Shown piece after piece: positions 10,770 to 25,385 of a DNA stretch of 64,000 nucleotides (its first letter is position 1; each line of letters starts with the position of its first letter). A model generated the notes under the pieces. It had not been told where the DNA came from. It ran no database searches and saw nothing but the letters and a program-made list of their open reading frames with translations. Source of the DNA: Phallus indusiatus (taxonomy: Eukaryota > Basidiomycota > Agaricomycetes > Phallales > Phallaceae); assembly GCA_027605045.1 (NCBI GenBank), contig JAQFWX010000003.1:930001-994000 (forward strand), written 5' to 3'. The position numbers were made by a program, and so were the translations under genes.

Positions 10770-13590
10770 ATGACCTTCCAACCTACACCCTCCAGCATAC
10801 CTCCTGCAAATATTATCTACAGATTGAAGCTGCCCAACGATATCCCCGTGAATTTCACCCCACTAGTAAGATTCCATTGTCAATTCAGAAGAAAAACAAC
10901 TATAGCAATTGTTTCAGAATCCTGTATCATTTATCTTGCGTGCAGCATCTATATACCCTGACAAAGTTGCCTTAACTCATCAAGATGTCTCATACCCTGT
11001 TGTCTACACCTTCGCTGTTTGGTATGTTCCTATAGCTTTATCCCCCGTCAAATTCGCACTCATTACAAGTCTTATATTGTAGGGCCCAGCGAATTCAGAA
11101 TCTTGCATATGCACTTATTGAAGCAGGGATTCGCCCCGGAGACCGAGTTGCTGTCATAGCTCCCAATTGGTAAGCTCCCGGACATTAACACCAAACATTC
11201 ATATAATTTGCGGAACAACTGCTAGTCCTTTAATTGCAGGTGGGAGATATAAATATACAGGAATGCGCTCATTCTGATTGGCCCTTGTCATACAGATGCA
11301 CACTTTGGCATTCTGGCCGCTCGAGCAGTAATAACACCTATTAAGTGCCACACGTTTGCTGTCTGTGGACCGTTTCTGCGTCCTAAATCACCCTCTTCTC
11401 CGCAGCACACGACTCACCAAACCTGAAGTCGACTATATTCTTCAGCATAGCCAAGCTAAAATTGTTTTGGTGGACCATGAGTTGACCCATCTCGTTGAAG
11501 GAACAAACGCTCGTGTAATTGTTAGTCAAGATACTGGGAGAGCGGATGATCCATACGAACAGTTTTTAACTTCTGGTCGCCGATTCAGCAATGAAAAAAG
11601 CTGGAGTGGATTAAATTCGGAACCAGACGAAAACGCCAATGCTGCACTCTGTTATACGTAACTACAATTATGCTATGTCCGAATTTCGAGTTAAGCTCAA
11701 CTTTGCGTATTAGCTCAGGTACTACTGGAAAGGTACTTTCAAAAACCTCGAACAACTGTTCTATTGTGTAATGATACCTCTCCCTTCAGCCTAAAGGAGT
11801 CATATACACATTTCGGGGTGAGTTCTAAACAGTAGTCGTTGCATCGTTATCTTATGGCCTCTAACATAAGTACACAGGTTGCTATTTGGCTGCCGTGGCT
11901 AATGTCATTGAGGCTCGGTGAGCATAGCCATATATACCGCGCATATAATACGTGACCTGAATCAAATTAGACTTCATAGCAAATCGGTCTATTTATGGCG
12001 AGTTCCTTATACGCTCGGTATTATCCGCGAAATACTCATCCAATTACAGGACTCTACCAATGTTTCACGCATGCGGTTGGACGTGCGTCTTGTTTCCTTC
12101 TTGTTTATATATTATATAAATCCATTGTAATTGGACTCGTTTAGTTACACTTGGGCTAATGTTTTGGCGTATGCAACCCAGGTGAGTCCGTACTCCATTT
12201 GAACATATCAACAAATAAACCTTGCATACCCGTAGATTACTATACGCGCCGTGAGATATGATATTATATGGAAACATTTCAAACACTCAGGTGTGACTCA
12301 CTACTGTGCTGCGCCAACTGTGCAAGTGAGTATTATCACAGCTTGCATGACAATGTTCCTTATTAACTCCGATAGATTGGGATTTTAAGTGCACCTCACG
12401 CTTCTCGCGTCGACAGACAGGTTTCCGCCATTATTGCTGGTTCTGCCCCTACTGCACATCTAATCGGAGAGCTAGAGAATATAAATATACAGCCTATACA
12501 TGTATATGGATTAACGTAAGCCTTTTTCCCTTAGGGTTCCCAGCCTAGCATTTCAACTATCACATTTCTTAGTGAGGTGAATTCGATTCCTCTTCTCAAA
12601 CACTGATGGTAATTATTTGCAATTGGCAGACTTATGGGCCGTATACACGTAATTATGCGCAATCGTTTTGGAAGTCTCTTTCTCTCACCGAACGATCGAA
12701 ATTGATGGCCCGACAAGGGCATAGCTTTGCAACGGCAGAGGAGACTCGTGTCGTTAACAAAGGTTCAGATGGCTCTTTGATAGACGTACCCGAAGACGGA
12801 AAGACGCTAGGGGAAATTGCTGTCCGCGGAAATATAGTGATGAAAGAGGTGCGACTTGAATATAAATAACCGGCGATTTTCTCAATTGCATTTCACCCCT
12901 GATTGTAGTATTTCAAAGACCCTGAGGCTACTGCGAAGGCCTTTCAAGGGGGTTATTTTTCTACTGGAGATTTAGCAGTACGCTACCCAGATCGTTCAGT
13001 GTTTATACAGGATCGAAGCAAGGATATTATTATCTCGGGAGGTTTGTATTCAGTCATATATATTGTTCTTATTACTAATGCCAGCCAAAGGGGAGGTAAG
13101 CATCGTGCATATCTGGACTAAACTCATTTGATATACGTCATGATTTAAGAATGCGTCGAGTCTTGCCATAGAACAAGGTTTGTCCTGTTTTCTCAGCAGT
13201 CCCATCGCGTTTTTTCAACACTTTTCTTTTTTGAAGAAATTGCTTCACATCCAGATGTACTAGAAGTCGCGGTGGTTGCTAGACCTCACGCCACCTGGGG
13301 GGAACGGCCTTCAGCGTTCGTAATCTTAAAATCGGAAAGTTCGAGTAAATGGACAGGTAAACACGAGATTTTCGGGTCTGACCTTAAGGAATGGTTGCGA
13401 GGAAAGCTGCCTGGTTTCGCTATCCCGGAATGGGTAGATGTCGTGCAAGAATTACCCGTAAGTTATACACATGAACTAAATGGATATCATTATCTTGATA
13501 TACTTTCAGAAAACGAGTACCGGGAAAATCCAGAAGAACGTATTGCGGCAGCTGGTTAATAAAGCAAGCAAAACACCAGCTAAGCTTTAA
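10770..13590 (+). CDS. AMP-binding acyl-CoA synthetase, probably peroxisomal
   Basis: An adenylate-forming acyl-CoA ligase (ATP + carboxylate + CoA to acyl-CoA). The start MTFQPTPSSIPPAN leads into NPVSFILRAASIYPDKVAL, IRPGDRVAVIAPN, HTDAHFGILAARAVITP and TRLTKPEVDYILQHSQAK. The AMP-binding P-loop is LCYTSGTTGKPKGVIYT, followed by LPMFHACGWT, then GGYFSTGDLAV, DRSKDIIISGGEN and VAVVARPHATWGERP. The last exon (13510-13590), reached through an intron with a GTAAGT donor, supplies KTSTGKIQKNVLRQLV with the catalytic lysine and ends in AKL. A terminal AKL is a PTS1-type peroxisomal signal. The sequence is like the 4-coumarate-CoA-ligase/plant AAE1-AAE7 group, so a short or medium-chain acid is a likely substrate, but the substrate cannot be read from sequence. 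About nine introns. Confidence 0.88.
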
Positions 13591-13604
13591 TAATAATAAT
13601 AATA
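13588..13604. repeat. TAA trinucleotide repeat at the end of the acyl-CoA ligase gene
   Basis: A short (TAA)n run starts within the stop codon of the acyl-CoA ligase and lies in the 80 bp between two convergent stop codons. It offers stops in one frame on the + strand. Confidence 0.6.
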
Positions 13605-13670
13605 GTTCTTGGATGTGGTATATAAATACATGCAATAAACCTTTTGAATATAAGAATATAGGTATAATCG

Positions 13671-16600
13671 TTATGAGAGAGGACCTAAGCAAAGAACGCG
13701 GAACGAACTAGCACTGCGTTCACAAAAATAAACCTCGTCATTCTTCCTTCCCAAAAAAATAATCTCCTCTCGCGACTGAGCATCATTATCGTCAAATGTC
13801 AAATAAGACCCCTCCGACTTAGGGAAAATCCTTGCCGAGGTCGGCGTACCTGGCGTATGCTTTTTACGTGCAACCGTCAATCCAGTTGCAGCTCCATCCC
13901 GAGGGGACGAGACGGGCGCAGATGAGACGGAAGATCCGATACGCCATGTGTATGTTCCTCTGCGACCAACACTTGCGGGAGATATTTGGAAATCTGGAAG
14001 AGCTTCACGAGATTCGTCACCAGGAGACAATACTGCATCCCCTATGTCAAGAGCTTCTAACCCTCCTTGTCGAAGTGCCACTATGACTGCACGACCGCTT
14101 ATATCGAAGGGCTCTACTCGAGTGATATCACCAAGATTGGTGTTGTTGGACCCAGGTTCATCATCATCGTCTATGCTCCAAAACAGCCTGTTCTTAAGTA
14201 CAGATCGCCCGCGAATGTCAACAATGGAAGTACTATGTCCCCCTCGTGAGGAGAAAAATAAAGCAGGCGGACCATAGTGTTTGGGCTGTGATAACAACGA
14301 TATGGGTGGTAACAAGGGACCCTCTGGTTTGCTTTCATTATTGACTACTGGTATTAATGACGCAGACACGGGTACTCCTCTGAACGGATTATTGGGATCG
14401 ACGCTGCGAAGCCTCAAATCCTGTAAAGTGAAGTATTCAGTTTCATTTTCACGGCGAACAGGCAAGTCCAAAGGAAGGTAGCCATCTTTATACCACGATT
14501 GCATTAACGATGCTTTCCAAGGACCTGATTTGGAATTAGCCCACAACAGTAATCATTACACACTGAGACGCACTCACCTCGCACTACGCCTTTGGGATCT
14601 TTATAATACCACTTTGATGGAGGAGAAGGGAGGGGCATTGGTAATCCAGGTGGGGGTAAGACTTGTTGTTCTTCAGGTATTAAATTATTCTCTTCACTCG
14701 AATTGCCATTCACGCTGGTATGATTGATTTTAGGGTAATGTTCAAGGACTTTAGGGTATGTAGGAGGAATGATCCATTCATTAGCGATAGCTGCAAGTGG
14801 GAAAGTAGGCGCAAAAGACAATTGTTGGAAAGTCGTATACGATCCAATCTGAGCTGCCGCTAACGCCACTAAATCGTCTGGTGCTGCATTTGTCGTTGCG
14901 GGAATAATAGGTTCCGCCGGCGAGGCAACCGCATCGCCCGAGTCCGCAACTGCTCTGACAGGGTTAGAAGGAGCAGACGCTTGTACCGCGGTTGAGGCAT
15001 CCTCATTCGCCTCAGGAAAATCAATCCCAAGGCTGACGGGCGCGTTGTCATCATCTGCCATAGCCAAGAAGTCATTTTCTGGTATTTCATTCTCAGTACG
15101 AGCTTCCCTAGCTCTGCGTCTAGCAGCACGTCTCTCGGCTCGACCGATACGGACCTCACGAACACGAACAGTTGCAGGCTCCAGTCCAAAAACGTTATGA
15201 GAGAAAACTAAGAAAACTTCAACCAAATCGTCCCCTTGCAACTGCAGCTCAATGTTGCGAGGAGAGTCAGGAAGAATAAACGTCCGCGATAGTCCCAAGG
15301 CAGTCCTGTAAGTTCCGGCAAATAATTCTATTTTCTCGCCGTTCTCGCCACATAATATTGCCAAAAAACTGAAGTTTTGAGTCAGTAATACTGTAATACA
15401 AATTTGTTCTGTACAGACCTTTTTTTGGAGGTCTCTACAGCCTTGATCATCATAGAGCCTTTTGTACCGGGTAGTTTGACATATTCGAGTTTAGGTGCAG
15501 CGCTTTGACTAGCACTCCCATTGATTCGTTTCGTGTTACCTTCCTCCTGTGGTTTAGATGCAACAATTGTTTCCGAGGATCGCCGATTACTCAAAGCATT
15601 GGAAAATATCCGAGGAAAGAACCTATTCGTATGAGCACTTGCCCGAGCAGAAGAGGGTCGCGGGGCACCCGTGGCGGGTGGGGGAGCAGTAGTAAGGCCT
15701 TCTTGACGATGATCGGAAATAGGGCCAAAGCCAGATGTTTGTCCCTGACGTACAGAGGAAGGGCGACGTAAAGAGGATTGTGAACCAGCGCGCGCAAGTG
15801 GCTGAGTCAATGGTGATCTTTCCACTATTGGTGTATCTGCTTTAGGCTCAACTGACGCGGCTACCTGGGTTTCATTTCGAGTTTCATTCCGAGTAGTATT
15901 GAGACCGCCATCCAGTACGGTCCACCGACGCCTTCGGAAGCGCTCCGAACGACGAGAAACACTTTTGGGGCCTGTGCTCTCCTCTTGATGTGGTATGCTT
16001 GAAGCTGTATGGGGTCTACGGTCGTCAACGGGGGTTATTTCTTCGTCTCCAACAAACACGGGATGTGAGGCACTGATTAGAACAGGTAGCTGAGGTCGTC
16101 GCGTACCCGGAGGGGGGATATCAGGTAGACGGCTCTCCAGGAGCGCCTGAGCAAAGGAAATGCGATCACCTGTCCCCCCACGTCACTCCCGTCAGATGGT
16201 TGATCTATACTGGTGACTATGGGACTCCGTGCGGCCAATGGGCTCGATCTTGACAATGTCTCACGTATTGAATTCAGAGAAAGTGGAGGTGGGGAAGTAG
16301 TGTCATGTGAAGGAACTGGGGTCGTGCTTGGGGAATTTGCATTGAACGGTCTACCAGGACCGTCTATGTGTTCGGAGATTCCAGCCGTCTCTTGGGGGTT
16401 GGATGTCTGTCTTCGCGACATGGAAGCAAGACTAGTGCGTTCATCTAGTGCAGCACTTCCGCTAGGACCAGCGGCAACGATATCTATAGCTTCGTCATCA
16501 CTTGCACCAGCCCAGCCGACAGTTGCACCATCCGGTTTTTCTTCTTGCCGGAGTCTATTCCTCCTATTCGGCATATCAAGAAGATTTGCAGCTGAAGTGC

Positions 16601-17902
16601 GATGAGTAGGATTTTGATAGATAGAAATTGCAGATAGCCCAGAATTAACAGAAGGCCTTTGAACATCTGGGGAGCTGTCATATTGCGGAGGGGGAGACGG
16701 AGGTTTCGGTGGAGGTTTAGGCTGGGAACGCCTCGTAGGAAGAGAGGCATTTTTAACAGACGCTGGATTTGCTGTTGTAGAGACAGAAAGTGAGGGCATT
16801 TTGCGAATATTCCCTGGTAGAGATGCGTTGTCTTTTGTTGCTGGGGTGGTAATGGGTGCGAAAATATTGTCCACAAGACCGCTTGTGCCACGCTTCGCAT
16901 CCTCGCGACGAGACTTCTCGATCTCTTTGCGAACCTCGAAGTCCATTCTCCATTCAATGGCTTTTTTCACTTCTTCCAAAGCGTAAACACGAACACCATC
17001 CCTCCTCCCTGCTATGGCAACCATGACACCACGCTCCTCCATTATGACAACGCTCTTAAATGGTACCCGACGAATCAATGCATACGGTTGGGGAGCAGGA
17101 GGCCTTTTCACAGGAAGTACATCTAAACCTTGGGCATGACAGAGTAATAAATAATGTGGGGCTAGAAACGTGCCGCCGGTGGGCGGTGCAGTCAAGTGAG
17201 ATGGAGATAGAGTTGCGGTTAATACAGATAAGGATAGACCAAGTTCATGAAGAGCGGGGGCATAAAGTGAGGGTGGGGGCGTTGCTGGACGAGGAGCTGG
17301 CGGGGAAATTACAGAAGAGGATGGTGGAACAGGTGGCGAGGGAGACTGTTCTGCGGTCGCTTGGTCAGGCTGCGACGGGTCTCGCTCACGATCTCTTTCC
17401 CTCCGCATAAGATTGGATATAAAGCCAGAAAACCGAGAGCTTCGGGGCTGTGAAAAAAAAAAGAAACGGAGAATTCGCAAGTTGCGAACGAGCGTTAACA
17501 AAGTTTAAAACAAAAAAGGTATGAATACACACATCCATAATGGATCTTCGCCTAGACACTCGATCATTATTTCCTTTAGGAATTTCAGCAGTATTTTGAG
17601 ATAAAGCTGAAGTGGCTCTAATGTCAGTTGGAGCAGGAGAAGAAAAAGGAGATGGGTATGAATCAAGCTAAGAAAATCCATTTGTTAGATCAACCAGAGT
17701 AGATACTAGGCCAAACCTTTACCTCCGTATGTACTTGGAGTCTATCTTCCCCAGCGTTAGGCGAGGATTCATCGACATCGCCAGGTGCTGCTGTCATGGA
17801 ATAGAGTCTGAGTTCTATACTGTCACGCGTCACAAATGTTACAATGCGTTCACCAGCTGATGCCGAGAGCCGATCGCTGGCAGATGGCTGCAAGTTTGGC
17901 AT
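13671..17902 (-). CDS. CNH-like and GYF-domain protein
   Basis: A protein of about 1300 residues. The N-terminal part (MPNLQPSASDRL..., then ALHELGLSLSVLTATL, APHYLLLCHAQGLDVL, PYALIRRVPFKSVV, VRVYALEEVKKAIEW) and a later block (YVKLPGTKGSMMIKAVET, LAILCGENGEKIELFAGTYR, DDLVEVFLVFSHNVFGLE) look like a citron-homology (CNH) beta-propeller interrupted by a long low-complexity insert. Towards the C-terminus is a GYF domain: SKWYYKDPKGVV, RGPWKASLMQSW, YKDGYLPLDLPV, matching W-x-Y...GP-[FW]-x4-M-x2-W-x3-GY. GYF domains bind proline-rich peptides (CD2BP2, Smy2), so a scaffold role is inferred. An apparent one-base frameshift lies in a G6 run near 16173-16178; adding one G restores DVGGTGDRISFAQALLES. 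I do not know a named orthologue. Confidence 0.75.
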
Positions 17903-17968
17903 TGGTTTGACATGTCCTTTGTTTTCTACTAAAATAAAATAAATACAAAGTAGTGAAATATTGCTGTT

Positions 17969-18522
17969 TCAATCTCCCGCTAGTTTCTGAACCCTTTTAA
18001 GGACCGAGTCTTTGGAGGGATCTGAAATAAATCTAAGCTTGGAGTCGGGTTTCTGAAATGTCTAATTACCGTATGGATGGTCCTTAGACGGAATTTCTAG
18101 CAAAGCCGGGAAAGCTTGCTGGTAATTGTCAACGCTGAGCCGAATTTTCTCAGCAACCTGTCAATCGTTATCGGTAAGGAGGACGATATTGATAGGAGTA
18201 CTCCTACGTGTTGATTGATTAACAAGATGGCTACATCCTTTCGTTCGGTAAAATCTCGAAATGCTGATTCGATTGTCGATGTTTGTGTCTCTGTGACATA
18301 AATCAGCTTTTTCAGGTATCTAGTCAATCAAACGACGCAACTAGAATCGACAATAAGAAAGTTCCGTTTTTGCTGCTCGTTGATATGTCCAACGCCAGCT
18401 AGAAGTAAGCCAGTGATGGTATCCTACACTCTTTTTCTTCAAAAACTAATGCGAAAGGCTGCGTGAAACTTTACCTCATCCCCAATCACGGCTATAAGGG
18501 ATCTATTCCCCACTCCAGCCAT
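17969..18522 (-). CDS. VMA7: V-type proton ATPase subunit F
   Basis: A small stalk subunit of the V1 sector of the vacuolar ATPase, needed to couple ATP hydrolysis to rotation. Exons read [75 protein letters not shown] and [17 protein letters not shown]. These match subunit F along its whole length of about 120 residues. The start at 18522 gives the usual short N-terminus before LIAVIGDE. The gene lies 66 bp downstream-to-upstream of the CNH/GYF gene on the same strand, and starts 130 bp from the divergent SGT1/ecdysoneless gene. At least four small introns. The join in the middle exon is inferred because the conserved block after INQHV was not resolved exactly. Confidence 0.9.
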
Positions 18523-18651
18523 CGAACAGGCAAGATAAACCAGAAAGCGGATGGATTTCCGTCGAAGCTTGGTGACCTTACGTAAGAAGACTTGCTGCTA
18601 GAACGCTTATGACGTTGTTTTCGTTCACGCCGTGCAAGCCACCAAAGGTAC

Positions 18652-21512
<2,861 letters not shown>

Positions 21513-21716
21513 CCATTAGTGTTATTGAATTCAAGTGATAGCGCAACAGGGCTAATAATAAGCCTCGTGCTGTGACAATGGAAGCTTACCTGACCCACTC
21601 TTTCGGATCTGTTGCCAACTCCGTACAAAATACATTCACTTGGGCAGTTCACTTCAGCAGGAAAAAACTGGGTAACGAAGAATCACGGTGGTACGACCGA
21701 ACCTAAGGATGGCAAG

Positions 21717-22800
21717 TCAAATCAGATAGGAATGACAAGAAAATTTTTCTTTACGTTTTCGTTTCTTTTTAAGAGGGAGCTTTGGTTGTTCATCGTCCTG
21801 ACCCAAATTTGGACCGGGAGTTTCGGAAGTTCGTGAGGATTCTCTTGGCATATCTGACGATGATAGGCCGGAGATTTGGGTATCAAAAGTTGGTATCTGG
21901 CGCGTCTGGATAGCGGTCGTCCGCATCGCATTGTATAAAAGGGTGTGATTCTCTTGTTTCTTTCCTAAGGGTCGTGTCAAATTTGTCTCGACAAATTTTT
22001 CTCGAATTGAAGTGGCGTCTGGGGGTTTAAGACCGGAACTGTCGGTTTCTTTTGCTGACTTTTGAGGTACAATTGGCCACAGAAAACCCATCCTTGGAGT
22101 GAAATCGGGTCTCCGAGATGAAAGGAGTTGCAGCGAATTTTGCAGACAGTTCAGGGTCGCTAGCTAAAGTGATGTCAATCAACAAGGGTAGCAAAAGGGG
22201 TAATCTTTGAGCGACTGTACCAGTCGGTTGGATGCGACGGAGTAAACATCTGGGGCCTGATAGATACGATTATACATGATGAAATACATCGATATAGGTC
22301 GGACTATGAATGATTTATATTTGTGTGAATATTAATTTTTTTGATGGGCAACATGGCAAGCAAGCCAAGGTTTACCTTCGTCTGGCGAAAGGCGTTCACG
22401 TTTTTGAATAACGAAGAAATTCGGAGCTTGTTCATGCACAACAGCGAATTCAATGCCTGTAAAACGTCTGCAGACCTGACGTGAAGTGTACAACTTATTG
22501 CAGAGAAGAGCGAAACCCTTACCGCAACTCCTCAGCCTCATTTTCAACAGGCATGCCTGTAAATTCTGTCTGCATCCTGAGAACCTGGTTGGTGCTTTGC
22601 TTATCATAAAACATGGAGATGGCAAAATAGTCTAAGACATTTTGAGCAGTTAAAGGGCCTCGGGCCTACATAATGTTTGGGTTGGGTAGCAGGGCATGAC
22701 TAGCAAAAAGAAAGACCGCAAAATTGCTACTGACTGCGAACCATTCATTAAAAATGAAAAAGCGAGTGGAATAGTCATCCTGAGGATGCGATGTATCCAT
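21717..22800 (-). CDS. MED6: Mediator complex subunit 6
   Basis: A head-module subunit of Mediator, the coactivator that links transcription factors to RNA polymerase II. Starting from the ATG at 22800 (MDTSHPQDDYSTRFFIFNEW), exons continue with ARGPLTAQNVLDYFAISMFY, DKQSTNQVLRMQTEFTGMPV, RRFTGIEFAVVHEQAPNFFV, IQKRERLSPDE and MGFLWPIVPQKS. This is the standard MED6 order. After the conserved domain comes a basic tail with PLKKKRKRKEKF, a likely nuclear signal. The start falls on a short first exon; the second exon begins after a GT-AG intron. The gene is divergent to the NRAMP gene and convergent with the SGT1/ecdysoneless gene (205 bp between stops). Confidence 0.93.
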
Positions 22801-23060
22801 GCAAACTGAGCGATGAATTTGACAAACTTCGATGAGATGGAATGAAAGTCACGTCACTGAACAAAGGACGGCCACTGTCGGCGTCTGCTCCGAGCTGGCC
22901 TTTGCTATCCCACTGATTTATCATTTAGGCGCCGGGCTGCAGCCATTTCCCGCGTCTCCACCCAAAATAGCGGATTCGAGTTCTTGTGGATTTAATTCGC
23001 CCGATGACCTGGTCGACCTTCACCTTTACACTGGGTCATTGGTTTTCCTCATAAAGGGCC
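22801..23060. promoter_or_regulatory. Divergent promoter region, MED6 and NRAMP transporter
   Basis: A 260 bp stretch between divergent starts. It includes a CRE-like GTGACGTGAC on the - strand near 22845-22856 (GTCACGTCAC on +). No gene is seen. Confidence 0.45.
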
Positions 23061-25311
23061 ATGTTTTCAGCCTCTCAGGATGACATGTCCATCATGGAGG
23101 ATGAAGAGGAATACCCCGTTAGCCAGTCTACTACTCACATCAACTCAAACTCTCAGGCTCATTCCTCTTTGCCCCCTCGACGTTCTCGGAGCTCTCAGTT
23201 CAAAAAAGCTCTCTCCAAGGCTTTCTATACCACCGTTTACCACTTCAAACGACATGCCGGTGCAGGTGTAATGGCCAGTGTTGCCTACTTTGACCCGTAC
23301 GTGTCTTTTCATCTGTCCCCCACTCTCTTGCTTATCATTCCGTCACGTTATCACTATATAGCGGCAACTGGAGCGTGGATCTTCAGGCTGGTTCAGATTT
23401 CGGATATAAACTATTATTTGTCATTCTCTTGGCTGGTTTGATTGCCATCGTCCTTCAGGCAAGTATATATCCCAGCTTTTAACCCAATGCCTAATCTTAC
23501 AATCTTAATTACTATTCCAGGTTCTAGCCGGTCGTTTGGGCTGTGTTACCGGACTTGGTAAACAATTTTATTATCACTAATTCTACCTTGAACTAAATCT
23601 GGTACAGACCTTGCGTCCCACTGCCGAGTTCTATTACATGATCATCCTCGACATCCCCGTCTCGTCCGCCGTCTCGTGCTCTATCCCTTGTACGTTCTAG
23701 GTATGTTTAGTATTTTTTTTTCTCCCTCAGCAACACACTAATTCTGGGGAAAAGCCGAGCTCGCTATTATTGCTACGGATCTTGCGGAACTATTGGGGTC
23801 TGCTATCGCATTGAACTTGATATTCCCCAGCTTGCCCCTATGGGCTGGAGTCATATTGACTTCTCTAGATGTCTTTGTTATTTTGGCCATCAGCGATGGT
23901 GAAAAAGGCAAACCAGCCAGGTTGTTTGAGCTTATCATTGTTCTTTTGGTAAGCCTATTCATACATCAAATTACTATCAGGTGTTCAGTTACTAATGCGA
24001 TTAATTTACAAGGTCCTCGTGGTCTTTGGTTGCTTCATCGTCCTCATAGTTAAAGTTAACCCTCAGTGGGGAGAAGTATTCAAAGGGTTCCTTCCTTCCA
24101 AGACCCTAGTTAAGCCCAGCGCGCTCTATACCTGTATGTTTGCTACACGTCATAGGAGGATCCGAATTGTCTAATCAAATTAATAGCGATCGGCATTCTC
24201 GGTGCAACGGTTATGCCGCATGCTTTATTCCTGGGTTCGGCTCTAGGTACTCTGGACCGTGTAGGCCCTTCTGTGTCCTTGCCGACCAACGTGCAGCCAA
24301 GCGAAAGTCTCTCTCACCGATTCATCAAATATGTCCGCTCGTTGTTCTATATCAATGGTTATGTAGAGGAAGACGCACCGGATCGAACAACACGTCATGA
24401 ACACCGCAACAACAATTCTCACGAATTTGTTTCGGCACACTTGAACCATGGGATGGTTGATATAAGTAAGTCTCCAAAATGCTGTCAAAATAAGATAGTA
24501 GATGCTCAAGCTTTCGATATCAAGTCATGAGTTTATCCCTTTTCGCTATCCCGATTAACTCTGCGTACGTCTTAAAATTCTTCGCCTGATGTCGTGTCTG
24601 ATGCTTGTTTAGAATTCTTGTACTGGCTGGGGCTGTGTTCTTTTTCGGTGGCTCCGAAACCAATTTGGACGATTCCGCTGGCTTGTTCAATGTACACGAT
24701 CTCATTCGGGAAAGATTGGGCAAAGGTTGGTGTTTGTTTAAATCTGGTTGTATAATGGAATTGATAACTCATTGTATAAATAGCTGCGGCCCTTCTCTTC
24801 GCGTTTGCACTATTAGCTGCAGGTCAAAGTGCTAGTATAACTGCAACATTGAGTGGACAAATTGTCTCGGAAGGGTTCCTAGAGTGGAAGGTTTCTGTGA
24901 GTATTGCCTTTCTTTTGTATCGTGCGATATTCATTCACGCCCTTTTAGCCCTTTATTCGCCGGATAGTCACACGTCTACTTGGCTTGCTTCCTTCTGCGT
25001 TGGTAGCAGCCTTGATAGGACGCAACGGTATCGATCAACTTCTAGTTGCGTCTCAAGTAGCACTCTCGATCGTTTTGCCATTTGTCGTATTCCCCCTTGT
25101 TTACCTCACATCAAGCCATGTCGTGATGACTGTGAAGGTTCCTGTAGATTCTTCTTTACACTCGACGACTTCATCCGAGTCCGGCAAACCTTCAGTTGTC
25201 GTCCCTGTGAAAGAGATTGATTACCGCAATAATAAGCCGGTCATGTGCTTGGGTTATCTACTCTTTTGCCTCATCGTAGCCGCAAATGTATACGCACTTA
25301 TTACGCTGTAG
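23061..25311 (+). CDS. NRAMP-family divalent metal transporter
   Basis: A polytopic membrane protein of about 540 residues in the Smf/NRAMP family, which imports Mn2+, Fe2+ and other divalent metals with protons. After a soluble N-terminus, TM1 carries the metal site DPGNW (GVMASVAYFDPGNWSVDLQA); then LQVLAGRLGCVTGLDLASHC, AELAIIATDLAELLGSAIAL, the TM6 motif GATVMPHALFLGSAL, and the consensus transport motif GQSASITATLSGQIVSEG. The C-terminal helix is GYLLFCLIVAANVYALITL. In TM6 the residue after MPH is Ala instead of the frequent Asn, which is seen in some family members. About nine short introns. Start at 23061; a second ATG (MSIMEDEEEYPV) lies 24 nt downstream. Whether it sits at the plasma membrane, Golgi or vacuole cannot be told. 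Confidence 0.93.
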
Positions 25312-25385
25312 TTTTCAAAGAATGCTTGTATTTATGGTCTGTAATTATGTACTAGAGTCCTAGATGGAATAAATTGATGCTGGAC

